From Trogon surrucura (lineage: Eukaryota > Chordata > Aves > Trogoniformes > Trogonidae), in NCBI GenBank assembly GCA_020746105.1, contig CM036619.1, forward strand, positions 1,265,395-1,329,394: DNA of 64,000 nucleotides, given 5' to 3'. The stretch's first letter is position 1; each line of letters opens with the position of its first letter. Made by a program: the position numbers and the translations under genes. The notes beneath the pieces are model-generated. The model was given only the letters and a program-made list of their open reading frames with translations. It made no database searches and was not told the origin of the DNA. Positions 28,815 through 41,371 of the stretch are shown piece by piece.

Positions 28815-29840
28815 ATTCATAGAATTATAGAATGACCTAGGCTGGAAGGGACCTTAGAGATCAACTAGATCAGGCTCCTCAAGGCTCTGTCCAACCTGGC
28901 CTTGAACACCTCCAAGGAGGGGGCAGCCACAACCTCTCTGGGCAATTTATTCCAGAGTCTTGCCACCCTCGTACTGAAGAATTACTTCCTAAGGTCTAAT
29001 CTAAATCTATTCTGCTTCAACTTAAACCCATTTCCCCTTGTCCTATCAGGGGACGCTCTTGTCAAAAGTCCCTCCCCAGCCTTCCTGTAGGATCCCTTCA
29101 GGTATTGGAAGGCAGCTCTTAGGTCCCCCTGAAGTCTTCTCTTTTCAAGACTGAACAATCCCAGCTCCCTCAGCCTGTCCTTGTAGCAGAGCTGCTCCAG
29201 CCCCTGGATCATCTTTGTGGCCTCCTCTGAACACGCTCCAACAGATCTATGTCCCTCTTATAATTACCTGAAAGGAGGTTGTAGCAAGGCCGAGGTTGGT
29301 CTGTTCTCCCTAGTGGTGAAGGGGAAATGGCCTTAATTTGCACCAGGGGAGGTTCAGGTTGGATATGAGGAAGAATTTCTTTACTGAGAGGCTTGTCAGG
29401 CATCGGAACAGGCTGCCCAGGGAGGGCGTTGAGTCACCGTGCCTGGAATCGCCATCCCTGGAATTGTTTTAATTGACACATACTGTGCTGAAGGACATGG
29501 TTTTGTGGTGTTGATAGGGCGAGGAAAAAGTTGGACTCGACGATCGTGAAGATGTCGTCCGGCCGAAAACGTTCTACAAGTCTGTGACAAGAGGAAACGG
29601 CCTTAAGTTGCACTGAGGGAAGGTTGGGTTGGGTATTAGGAGAAATTTCTTTCCTGAAGGGATCATCAGGCATTTGAACGGGTTGCCCAGTGCAGTGGTC
29701 CCCATCCCTGTTGGAATTTAAGAGTTTTGTAGGCACGGTGCTTAGGGATATGGTTTAGCTGAGGCCCTGTCAGTGTTGGGTTAATGGTTGGACTCGATGA
29801 TCTTAAAGGTCTTTTCCAATCTAGGGGATTCTGTGATTCC
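28815..29840. mobile_element. CR1 cluster: one minus copy and two plus fragments
   Basis: 28815-29245 is an inverted CR1 3' end (starts TTCATAGAATTATAGAATG, ends in the inverted [18 protein letters not shown] region). 29262-29580 and 29581-29840 are two plus-oriented 3' ends; the second ends GGGGATTCTGTGATTC. The first two are head-to-head. All lie in the large first intron of EEF1D. Confidence 0.85.
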
Positions 29841-32800
29841 TCATCTTGGCCTTAGAAATGGCAGTGGTTCCCCCTTCCCTGTTATCTGTGGGGTGCTTTT
29901 CTCCCCACTGGAGTCCTGAGGGGAGAAGACTTAGGGTGCCCTTGTTTTTTCAGATTACTTTTCCCCACTCAAAATCCCAGGGAATAATGAGGGTGACACA
30001 CTCCCCTCCCTCATTCTCCCCACAGTGTCTTTACAACCCTTTCCTCTTAATGGGTTGGGAACAGAGGTTCTGGGAGGCCACCCCCTTCCCTGTGTGGTCT
30101 CACACCCCAAAAAATGAAGACAGGGGGGCTTATTATCTTTGACATCCCTTTTTCCATCCCAGGGAAAACAAATAAAGGGATAATAACTTGTAATGAGTCA
30201 GAAGGGGGGTTGCATTTCTCTCCTCCGTGGGGTCTCGTCCCTTTGGCTGACTCTAGGTAGGTGGTCTCAGAGCACCCCCTTAGCAGTGTAAGGGCTGGAA
30301 CGGGGGCGCTGATGCTGGAAATCTCCCTCAACCTGTACCCTTTTTGGCAGGGGGTGCAGTCTTGCTCTTTTTGAGAGTGCTGATTGTGGGGATACCTTTT
30401 CAAATCTGGGGTGGGGGGGCGGCTCTCAGTGTGGTTCCTGCCCTGCTGGGGAGGCGAGTTGCGGGGAGATCTGGGTGCCCTGATGGATCCGCTCGTCTCG
30501 GCGAGGGCTTCTTGTCGAGTCACCTGCTGCGAAAAGGATACTCGAGCTGCTGCCCCGTTGCTGGCGCAGAGCAGCTGGCAGCCCGTGTAACCCAAGCGGC
30601 GGCCGCATCCTGTGGCCCAGCACCCTTAACTGCACCTCCAAACGTGGTAAAGTCAGGCTTCCCCTGTCCTCCTGCCCTTGCTCTGTAGGTGCACCTGGGC
30701 TCTTTTTCATCTCCCCTCCGTGTCCTGGTGTTCCCAACCCCTCTGTAACCTCGGCACTGTCTCCGGCAGCCCGTCCTCTCCCCGCTTCTCCTTTTTTTTC
30801 CGTGATGATATCCGTTTCACAACAGTTTTTGGGGGAACGGGTTGTGCAGAGGCTGCTAATTGTGCTCTCTGGAGGTTTTGCGAAAGATCACAGGGGTGGC
30901 TAAAATTGCTGAGGCTGCTACGGTCTGTCATTCCTCCCCTCCCGGTGTTCAGATTGATCATATGGATTTGTTCTTTCACATCTAGATCGTTGATGGTTTG
31001 GAACTGATTGTAATTTGATGTTTGCAATCGTGGCACGGTCAGTGCAGAGGAGAAAATAACTTTGCTTGGCTGTAATTTCCTTCCTCTCCTTTTCTAGGTG
31101 TGCCCTCTTTCTCCCTGACCTTGCAGGTATGCCTTTGGGTTTTTTTTTTTCCTTCTTACACCTAAGCTGTTTGTTTTCAACTACTTTGCTATTCATTGTG
31201 AAGGTGACTTCTTTCCTGCCTTTCCCTACTGCTGATTTCCTGTGTCCTCCATTATTTCTTCATTAGCAACCAAGCAGCGTTGTGAAGGCAAGGTTTTTTT
31301 TAGATGATCGAGGTTGAGAGTTTCCTTAGCTAAAGGATAGTGTGAGGCAAAGGTGATAAAGACAACCCCTCTCCTCCTGACTTTATGCCCTCCTGCTTTG
31401 AGCCACCGTCTCCGCTGCTCACGAGAGCTGATTTAGGGAGTTAAACCTGCAGAAGAGCAACACTACATGAGCCTTAATATTTTCTTTTGCTTTTAGCTGC
31501 CCGTGTTGACTTGGTGCCAGCCCCAGTGTTGGGGAGGGGAGGTGTGTTTGCTCCCTTCAGCTGCGAGAGGCTGTCAGACCCTCTGGTAGGAAACCAGCTT
31601 TGGTTCTTTTAACTCTGAATCACCAAAAAGAAAACGAAGCAGGAGGCGGGGGCAGGGTTGCCGCTCGCCTTTTCTTTTGCTCGTAGAGCAAGTAGGTACG
31701 AGGCAGCTGTGTTTAACTGGGTCTGTGCCTAAACGCCTCGCTGAAACGCCTCTCGCTTTTTCGTGCAGGGCTGCAGCAGTAGCAGTTTTGGGAAGAGGAG
31801 AAGCGTTTCCCTAGGAAGGCGTGGGCACTGCGGATGTCTTGAGCGTAGCGTAGCTCAGGTACCGGTCGGAGGCTTTTAAAAAGGAACTGGCTGGTGCCTG
31901 TGGACCTTCTTGCTCTTCTCTCTGACATCAAACAGGCGTTGTTTTTTTTTCTGGTATTTATTTTTCTGGCCGCTGCTGGGATGAGCGTTCAGGCAGGGGA
32001 GGATGGTGTGACGTGCAGTAGGATGAGAGCATTAAACATCTAATTTTGTTGGCCCGGTCGAAATCAGCCGTGCTGGGGGCACGTAAAAAAATATGCAGGT
32101 GGAGAATAGCAGAAAGCAGCTGTCATGTCCCTCCAGAAATCGGTGGCGAGTGCGATTCGCTGCTTTTCCTCATCTAAAGAGACTTTTCGAGGCTCTTGGA
32201 AGTATTTTAAGCCCCGTCAAACTGTTATTTCTGGGAGAGCCGCTTCCGAATCGTGGGGCTGCCTGACTCGCTCTGCGCTTTGTCGGGAGCCGACGTCTCC
32301 CGGTGCACGACCCAGATGAAAATCGCCGCTCAGTTCCAGTGCGAGAGATTTCATGAGGCCTGATGGAATTCGGGTCTCTGGGAGGTGGTGCCAAACATAT
32401 TTATAACCCGACTCTCCCCAAAAAACACGCATTTATTTTATAAACCTCTAAATTCGGCAGAATGGAGCATTTCTCATGGGCAGAAGAGAAGGAGTGGCTT
32501 TCATTAAGCCAGTAAACGGAGTTAACTTTTTTTTTTTTGCCTTAGGGTAACGCATTGTACGCTTTTGTTTTAGCGACTTTTTTTTAAAAAGTAGCTGGGC
32601 TTTAGGGGATAAGGCAGCCAAATAGTCCAGAGCTTATTTGGGATTTATAGAACGACAATGGAGACCTTTTCATTGCCTATTTTTAACTTTGTGCGTTTCC
32701 CTGCGGCGCTGGAAATCCAGCGCGCGTTTGTTCTGGCTTGAAATACCCAGGACCTGGTGTCGAAACAAACCCAAAGCTCTGAAGCAAAAACTCTAATGAA

Positions 32801-33194
32801 AAATTCCTTTCAGGTTTTTGTAAGCTCCCTTTAATGGTCCGTGGGAGGCTTAAACTTTGACCCGTGATTCTTTCTTACTTGGGAGTCTTTGATTATTTGG
32901 CATCGATAAATATTAACGGCGGCGTTTGCCTTCCCTGCTTTTTGGGAAACACCCGACAGATCGTCTGCACTGTCCCTGGAAAAGCAAAGTTGTCCTGGGT
33001 GCGTGCGCTCAGAGCGTTTCCACTCACAGATTTGTGCTTGTTAGAACACTTTTTATAAAGTTTACTGCCTCTATCTCAAAGTATTCATTCATCTTCTTCC
33101 TAAAACTAAATGAAAAAGCGCTTCACTTCTCAAAAAATGTTGTTGCACGTGTGGTTTCACGAGTGGTTTGAGAGAGAGCGCAGCTCAGTTGATG
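29841..33194. other. EEF1D intron 1, no gene seen
   Basis: Intron sequence with falling GC content. No tRNA-, snoRNA- or miRNA-like structure or coding exon could be supported by eye. A possible 29-base microexon at 31098-31126 is listed among rejected items. Confidence 0.5.
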
Positions 33195-33660
33195 TCATAG
33201 AATTGTAGAATCACAGAACAGTTCAGGTTGGAAAAGACCCTTGGGATCGTCGAGTCCAACCATTAACCCTACACCACAACCATTAACCCCACACTCCAAG
33301 TTCACCCCTAAACCATCTCCCCCAACACCACATCTCAGCGACACTTAAACACACCCAGGGATGGCGACTCAACCCCCTCCCTGGGCAGTCTGTTCCAGGG
33401 TCTGACCACTCTTTCCATGAAGAATTTCTTCCTGATGTGCAGCCTAAACTTGCCCTGTTGCGACTTGAACCCGTTCCCCCTGGTTCTGTCCGCAATGACC
33501 TGTGAGAAGAGACCAGCACCAACCTCTCTACAACGTCCTTTCAAGTCATTGTAGAGCAGGATGAGGTCACCCCTCAGCCTCCTCTTCCTCAAACTGAACA
33601 GTCCCAGCTCCCTCAATCGCTCCTCGTAAGGTCTGTTCTCCAGACCCTTCATCAGTTTTG
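33195..33660 (-). mobile_element. CR1 3' end, minus strand, young-looking
   Basis: It begins with the inverted tail (ATAGAATTGTAGAATCACAGAACAG). It has the diagnostic ATTAACCCTACACCACAACC block and the inverted frame [20 protein letters not shown]. It is very similar, in inverted orientation, to the 3' part of the copy at 55875-56609. Confidence 0.93.
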
Positions 33661-36600
33661 TTGCTTCACTTTAAGCCTGACTCTAGTTTCTGGGCAGCTT
33701 TTGGCCAACGTAGAGCGTTCCTAAAACTCGAGCGCGTTCTTTTCATTGTAAAACTATCCGTTAGGGGAGGTGAAGTGAGCGAGTTAAGAATAGGAGGTGG
33801 GAAGCTTTGGAACAGCTGCGCAGGCTTCACTAGTAAATCTCAGACCGTGACGTGTGGCGCAAACCCTGACGGAGTCCAACTCAACTGAAATTTCTCCCAG
33901 AACCTCTGTGAAGGGGTGAGTTTGTCCCTCTGGACTCGGATGGGGTGTGCTCCATCGGTGCCTTGATGTGGCCGGAGGAGGATTTGTGAGCTCGTGTCTC
34001 TTGCGGTGTAAATTTGTTGCTGGGAGAACTGGTTTTGCTCTGGTCTGGTGTTAATGATCTGCAGCTCACCCCTTGTTCTCTGCGCCAGCTCAGCTGAGAG
34101 TTTGTGCATATAAAATCCTTCTCTGTGCTTTTTTTTCCAGGATCCTCTGGGAAAACTTAAGAACAAAGAGTAGAAATTACCTTTTTATTTTTCCCTTTTT
34201 TTCCTTTTTTTTTTTTTTTTTTTGCTTTTCATTTGTGAACTTGATTGAAAAATCTCGTCTTTTGTCATAGCTAAACCTAAGGTTTGGTGGAACAAGCAGG
34301 TGCCGCGAGAATATTGGTTTCATTTTCAGAAAATCTGGTAATAAACTCCCTTTAGGATGATTTATTTCCCCTGGTTAATAATCTTTGTAAAAAACATCCC
34401 TTGAATTCCTGCGAGCTGGATTCGATGGGAAACGCTTGTGGTCGCTTCGGCTTGGGGGCTTGCGTCGCTTCCTTGTAGAAATAACTCTTTTATTTCTTTT
34501 TTTCTTGTTTTTAACGTAGAATATTGAATTGGCGACATGAGAAGTGGTGTCTTGTCTGAGTCTTAAATTCTCTTGAGTCTTAAATTCTGCCGCAAGCTTT
34601 CCAAACGTCGTCTCCTGAAAAATCAGTAGGCTGAGCATTTCTCCTTCTGTTTTATTTCTGCCTCGTTCATAGTGCAGATCCCTGACTTACGGCAGGAAGA
34701 ATTAAAGGCATGAGAATTCATTATTTGACATTATAATTGTTATTTTTAGTCTTTAAAATGATTTTTGGTGTTAACTGAACGTGGGGAACCTGAGCTTCGC
34801 TTCTGCACCAGCTGGCGGGATGGGAACTTCTCTGCCTGGTGCTGCTGGGTGGATGCTTTTGGATATGTGTATATTTATTGCTCGTTATTCAAAATTAAAA
34901 ATAACTGAGGGTCTGTAGTGGTGTCTTAGTTCTGGAGAGTAAAGGGGGCTGTATGTTTAATTGAATTTATTGTGTACAAGGGGAATTAACTGTGTGATAT
35001 CCCGCTGCGTCTTCACCGTCTCTAGAACTTGCAGCTTTCTCTAACTTTTCTCTTTTTTTTTTTCTTAATGCTGTCACAGGAGCTAAAAAAGTAAGTACTC
35101 TCTAGTTGTCGTGTGGTTTTCGTGCTGTCTGGAAAACCGGGAGAATATGGGCACTGATCTGATGCTTCTTAAGACAGGTTATTACACCGTTTTCTTCTTC
35201 TTGCTGGAAATATTTCTACCTTTGTAGGTTTATTAAATTCAGCTTTTCCTCGCTTGGATTCTTCGATTGGAGAGAACCTCCTGCTGCTTGGACTCCTCGA
35301 TAAAGCACCTCGAGACGAGCGACGAGGCCGGGGGCCGTAACTCTGGTGCACGAGGCTGTTTGCTTAAAGACTTGAGCAAAATTGCAGGGAAAAAAAAATA
35401 CTAAAATCCAAAGTTGAGTTTTGTTTTTGCCCAAGGGTAATGCTTTTTCTACGCTGATGGCTGTGATGCAGATTAAATATTTAAAGGTGGGACCCTTTGA
35501 GCTGTATCGAGTCACGTCCCAGCTTCTCCTTTCACCCACCAGTGATTCCTCCTGAAATAATTTAAGTTAAAACCTCCGAGCGTAACATCACCTGCACCGG
35601 GCAAACAAAGTCATCTCAGTAAAGGATCTCCTTGCAGGCTGTAAACTCTGATTTATATGTACATTTTTAATGATTTTTAATTATTTCCTTTTAATTACTT
35701 CATGCAGAGCCCGGCAGAGTGTGTCAGGCGAGCGCAGAAATCATGACGTTCGGTTCGGGAGTCCTTAGCGACCAAAATAACCTTAAAAATTCAAAATCAT
35801 TTTCCCACTTGTGCAGTTTCATCTGGGTGTTTTTGCTTTGCCCACAGATTTTGCGCTGACGCCGAATCCGGACGTTTAATCCTTTTCCTCCTCTGCCAAG
35901 TGACCGAAACGTGATTATTGCTCAAACAGACGTCACCTCCCCTTGCTATTACCTTCCAAAAATCCCATTTAAATTGATACCTCCCCTAAAAATTAATTTA
36001 TTTTTATAAGGGGGGGGGATGTTTTTTGCTACTCAGGAATCTAAAAATATTTAAAATTCCCTGTCCAGCCTCTGAGAGGATCAGGAGCATGAGGCTGCCT
36101 CGATTATTATTATTTTATTTTTACCTCAAAATAACTCGTGCATGTTCTTTATCGGCGCTGGCGTGTTTTCACTCCGCGTGATGTCATTTTTCACTGCTCG
36201 GTGACAACGCTGCGCAAGCTGTAGTGGAGTTTCTCCTGACTTGCTACTCCTCCTTTACAATGAGTTTACTCCCAGCCAGGGGTGTTTTTGGTGTTGATGG
36301 CAAGGAGTAGCTTAATATTTATTGCAAACACTGGTTTGTTTCTAGTTGTCTGCAGTAAGAAGTGTTTTGTTGCTCCAAATCTGGCGTAAAATGCAGGAGA
36401 AAGTAAAATAAAGACTTAAATCTTCAGTAAAAAAAGAGTAAAATAAAGACTTTCAGTTCAGGATGTTTTTAGCCGTATCACAGCGTTTTCAGCAACTCCA
36501 GTAAAAAAAAAAAAAAATCTACTTTTTCTTTCCCTAGTAATTTTTATTTTGATTGAAATACTTCTTTAATATTTGAAACTCAATAAATTTAAATTGAATT

Positions 36601-37629
36601 TTTTAAAAAAAAATTTAGCTATAATAAAAATTTCTTACTTTTGCTGCCCTGTCAAGCCCTGGACTTAAAGCTTTTAAAATTTTTTGGGAACACTTGGAAT
36701 TGCAGACGGTCAGCTGAAACCTGGAGGGATATTTCAGCTGGAGGTGACTTTTATTTGGCAGGAATAAATTCTGTACCTTGGAAAAATATTTCTTACACCG
36801 TTTCCAATAATCTTTACACACTAGGAGCTGCTTGCTGCTTTTTTTTCCCTGTGGTAAAGTATGACTAGGGCAGGAGCACACAAAGCAGATGCAGGTTTTT
36901 TATCTCAATAGCAAGACATTAATTTTTTTTAAGCTAAATTAATTGATCACGACATCTCCAGCTCCTGGTCAGTTTTAATTTGCCGGCGATCGGCGTTTGA
37001 AGCCAAACCCAAGTCATAGTTTTTCAACCAGCTCCCTCTGCTGGCTTTGGAGTAGCAAAACCCAAAGAGGTGCAAGCAGTGACCTCTAAACATATTCAAG
37101 AATTGGGACAGCTTGGGTTTTTTTCCCCTCTCCGCCCCGTCCTCTTCGCCTTTTTTTATTTTCCATGCCTGTCTTCCCAAAACAGTGCCTGGTTGGGAAT
37201 ATCTAACAATTAAGGACTAATCTCCTAACCTGGAGGAATATCTTACGTGTTGCCAGGGGTTCGAACAAAAACCTCGTCGTTTTTTCCCCTCCTTCTTGCC
37301 TTCAAAAGTGAAATTTCACAAGTGCCTTCACCCAGTACCTTGATTTTTCAGAATGTGCAGATTGCTTGTCGGAACAGCAGGAGTATTTTAGGAGGAAGCT
37401 TATTTTGACTTCGGAAACTCGACGCGTTTCATTTCTCGGAATGAAAATTTGCCACAAAGGCAAAAACGAACGAAACGCTTAATTCGCGAATAATAACGGC
37501 GCGGCCGCTTCCGCCGCGCTCTCGTGTTACTTAAGCTCTTACTAAAGTCTGATGCATGCCCTTGCTTTATTTCCTTTTGCTGCTACTACATTGTTGTGCT
37601 TATCTTTTAACGCTGCCGCTCTTTGGAAG
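33661..37629. other. EEF1D intron 1 continued, AT-rich, no gene seen
   Basis: About 4 kb of AT-rich intron with many short A/T runs, including a tandem AGTAAAATAAAGACTT pair near 36403-36450. No coding or RNA gene is supported. A long polypyrimidine stretch precedes the exon at 37630. Confidence 0.5.
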
Positions 37630-38873
37630 ATGAGGACGAGGAAGCCTCCCTGCCCCGCGGAAAAAGCGTGGGTAGACAAGCGCAAATGCGACGAAGCGGA
37701 GAAACCGCCTCACGAAAGAGAAGCCACGACGACGGCCGCGGCCGCCCCCGAGGAATGCCGGGAGGTCGAGGCCGTCAACGGGGTCTGCAACGACGACTCC
37801 GTCGAAAGCGAATTCAAGGGAGACCTGAAGAGAGCGAAGAACGGGAAGAAACAGAGGAAGCGGAAGCGTTCGCCCAAACCCAAACCTGTGGCCTCCAAGC
37901 TGGACTCCGTGCTGACTGGTTTGTTAGCTGACAGCGTGTGGTTCGACAAACCTTCGTACGATCGCGCTGAGAGCGCCTACAGGAAAAAAATAGCGGATTG
38001 GCAGGCCCAGGAGGCACCCGAGAGGGCGCTACCGGCTGAGCCGTCCCCGTCAGCGGCCGGCTCGAAAGCTGCCCAAGATGTTCCTCCGCTGAGGATGCTT
38101 TCAGCGGCCCCACCGTGCTCCCACGGCAGCCTGGCTGCGTGTCACCACGTCGTTCAGGGTGTCTGGGTCAATAAGTTGGACTTTGAGAAGGCTGAGGAGG
38201 CGTTTATTGAAAAAACTCAGTTCTTTGTTCCTCCCAATGTCCTAACCATCCCGGTGAGCGCCGGCGACGTCGGGCTGCGAACGCCGGACGAGGGCTACGG
38301 TACGGCCCTGCCTACTCCCGCTACGCCAAGCTTAGCTCCAGCCGCCGGTCCTGCCGCTTCCTCCGTTCCCGGTTTGCCTGGCACCGCGCGCCCGACGGTC
38401 AACGGGAAGCCGCAGCTTTCAAGCGTTCAGGCTCTCGTGTCGGAGGTGTGGCTGGAGAAACCTCTCTACGACGACGCCGAGAAGAGCTTCTACGAGAACA
38501 TGTTCGACGGGAACGCGTCGGGCGACGCCGGAAGGCAGCCGCGCCCTGAAGCGTCGAACGGCCGCCGCGAGGACGGGGAGAGCGGCAGCGTCGGAAAGCA
38601 GACGGGCGTCGAGCGCCTGGAAACCTCCGCTGACTCCCCGCTCCCCGGCGATGCTGAGCAACCTCCGGCGACCTGCTTTTTTCTTCACGAGGACAGCGAA
38701 ACCGTGTGGCTCAAGAAGCCGACGTACGACAGCGCCGAGTCACGATACTACGCGGCCGAGGCTCTGAAGATGACGGGAGCGGAAGACGAGAGCGCAGGGA
38801 TGCGGGAACTCGCTGTAGTAAAACCCTCCCAACCGGCCGCTCGCGCTTCGAGCGTACCCGCGCCGGAAACGAA
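37630..38873 (+). CDS. EEF1D: EEF1D long-isoform exon (eEF1B-delta-L N-terminal region)
   Basis: This exon adds about 416 residues in front of the translation factor. In mammals the long isoform (eEF1BdeltaL) is a nuclear, heat-shock-linked transcriptional co-factor. The acceptor AG (37628-37629) abuts the ATG. The donor is GAA|GTAGGA (GT at 38874), and joining to 41368 gives ...PETNNMEVDYF in frame with the canonical protein, for about 707 residues in total versus 647 in human. A basic segment (KKQRKRKRSPKPK) near residues 73-85 is a likely nuclear localisation signal. W-x-[DNE]-K-x-x-[YF]-x-x-A-E motifs recur (AWVDK, VWFDK, VWVNK, VWLEK, VWLKK). The four-base linker from exon 41368 is untranslated in the short isoform. 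Confidence 0.93.
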
Positions 38874-39051
38874 GTAGGAGGAGGTTTCTTGTGGGGTAAC
38901 ACTCGCACGTGCAAAAAAAAACAAAACCAAAAACCAAAAAACGCCGGGTCAGGATTGAGCTGTGAATGAGTTTGCATGTGGAGAAGGCGCAGGGTGTCCT
39001 TCGCGTCGGCGGGACCGAGCGGGTGCGAGCTCCACGCAGTCCTGCTTCAGT

Positions 39052-39100
39052 GGAGGGGAGGTGGTTTGGACTAGATCACAACAATTCTGTGATTCTCTGA
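39052..39100 (+). mobile_element. CR1 tail remnant
   Basis: Only the extreme 3' end survives: GGTTTGGACTAGATCACAAC then ATTCTGTGATTCTCTGAG. Confidence 0.6.
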
Positions 39101-41371
39101 GCCAGGGAGTCTGTTTGTGGGCAGGGTAACTTGGGAGCGGGGGGGAAATGCCTTCAAGGAACCGTGGTGGAACAAAAAAGTAGTATTTGTGTGGTGCCAG
39201 AGGTTACAAGTTTTAAAATCAGGGCTGGGAAGCGAGCTAAGGTTTGACCCTCTCATTCCACAGAGGGAACCCCGAGCCGTGTCCCTTTTCTGTTATTCCT
39301 GTTGCGCGCAAAAAGTCATAAAAATGAGAAATCGGAGGGAGGAATTGGGTTTAAACGGGCCCACCCGGACGGCGGAGCGTGCGGGGTTTTGTCTTTGGGT
39401 TTGAGGAATCAGAGCGGTGGTTATTTGCTTTCTCTACCCGTTAAGATGCCGCAAGGTCCTTCCGAGAAGCCGTTATCCCCAGTTCTCCTGCTGACAACGT
39501 AGGCTGGTCGCGCTGCGACGGCGTTTGAGCGTCACCACTGGCGTCCGGCTTGAAGGCTTGGGGTGAAAACCAATTTAGGGCATCAGCCTGGTGGGAGGCA
39601 CGAGCTGTATTTGCCGCGGTGCGGGAGGACGTTGCCTTTCGGATTTCTTAGATCATTTTGGTCTGGAAGCTGCTGTTAATTTTGGGACGGGGCTGGACGA
39701 CGGCTCCTTCGATGCGCGTGTGCGTTGCCGGGCCGGAAGAGAGCGTTCTCCAATCGTAGGTGACCTTTGCAGCTGTAATTTGTGGTTCTAAATCAATTCA
39801 CGGGCAGAAGCATTCAGAGGCTTCCTTTTAAAATTCTTTTATATAGGACTGCCTGAATGGTGATGTCTGGGTAGGGGTGCTCTAACGTTCTGGGAGCCTG
39901 TCTGAAGGCTTGTGCTTAGGTGTTATCTTGCAGTGGCTGATGTTTTTGGACAAAAAAAGCTCTCAAAGCATTATTTCTGCCACTTCTGCTCCTTGCCTTT
40001 GTTAGAATTTGTTGTAAAGCCGTTAAGACCTTCGCATCAAAAGATCTAAAGGAATTACAGCCAAGTTGTAGAGCACGCGTGCCTTTTGCCCTTCGTGTTT
40101 GGGATAATTTTCTCTTTATTCGATCGCGCTTTTCACCCTTCGCCGGGGAAGATCCCGATGTTGTTGTAAAACGTGGTTGTCCTCGTTAAAAACGCGTCCC
40201 GTAGGTTTGCAACTGGGATCCTCTGTGAAACAATCTCGGTTGCGGCGTCTCAAGAAGGGCCTCGGAGGGTTGAGTGCTGGGAATGACTTCAGGAGACGTT
40301 TGTGGTGTGGTGGCCCCTGGTTTCTTCGGAATTGGGTAGACGAGAAGGGCGCTTGTCTTGCAGAAGACTCGCCCGTTGGCTTCCGTCGAAGGGCGCGCGG
40401 GATTTTGAGCCGTTGAGGGAAGCGTTGGTGGTTTTATTAGTTTCTTTCCCCACGTCGCCCGGGGGAAACCTGGTCACGGCGTGGTTTTGTCGCGGTGCTT
40501 CTCGCCAACCTCCTCAAAACCGGTGTCGGCTCCGTAGCTTGAAGTAAGGGCACGTCCTCCTCTCTGTTGCTGTCGCAAGTTAAGAAATTAAACAACCTTT
40601 GGGCTCCGCTGCACTGAAGAAAAAGTGTTTCGCAGCAGCGTTAGCGTGTTCTGTGCTGCCGCGGAAAGTTTTCCGTCCCTTGCGGGTGTCGCGTTGCCGA
40701 TTTTAATTTCTAAACGGCCGCAGCGACTTCTGAAAGGGCGCGCGGTTCCTCACGGTGAGTCGCGGGGAAGGTCTGGATTCTGGGAGACCGGTTGGCGTCG
40801 GGCGCTGCGCCGCGCTGTTCCTCGCAGGAGGATTTGGTGACCGGGCAGCCAAAAGTTGGCGTCGACGCAAGTTGTCGTTCGAGGGAGATGGAAACGTGGG
40901 TCAACTTTGCGAGCTGCGCCGGCAGGAGTTGCCTGTCGCGCACCGGAGCGCTCCCTTGTCTGCGTGTTTTGCTCCGCCGCGGCAAGATGCCTTAAGGATT
41001 AAAATTCCCTTTTTGAGTTCTCGTACGCGAGATATCTTCCTTAGCAGCAGATTCCAGAAAAACCTTGCTCAGACAGCTTTATTTTTTTCTTTGTGGAAGA
41101 GGGTACGGATCAGCTGATTGATTCTGTCACCGAATGCAGGTCAGGCCGGGCAGACGGGCGGGTGATTAGACTGTCCTGCTTTCTTAATAGGATCCCCTTT
41201 ACGTAAAGCTTTCCGCTGGAGGCGAAACGAAGCGGAGAGCTGCAGGCACAGCTCTGGGGGGGGGGGGGGAAATTACTTCTCTTCCACCAAACCCTTTGCA
41301 AGCTGCTGACTTCAAGTACTTCTAGGAACTCACTTTGGGTTGCTTTGTTTTCTTTCCTTTTCTGCAGCAAC

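Noticed and set aside
31098-31126. Possible 29-base microexon in EEF1D intron 1 (TTTTCTAG|...|GTATGC)
   Set aside because: The signals are present, but the length and the untranslated position give no further support; it may be chance in pyrimidine-rich intron.
37552-37629. Upstream in-frame ATG giving a hydrophobic N-terminus (MHALALFPFAATT...) to the EEF1D long isoform
   Set aside because: This stretch is the pyrimidine-rich 3' end of intron 1; the acceptor AG lies directly before ATG 37630, which aligns with the mammalian start.
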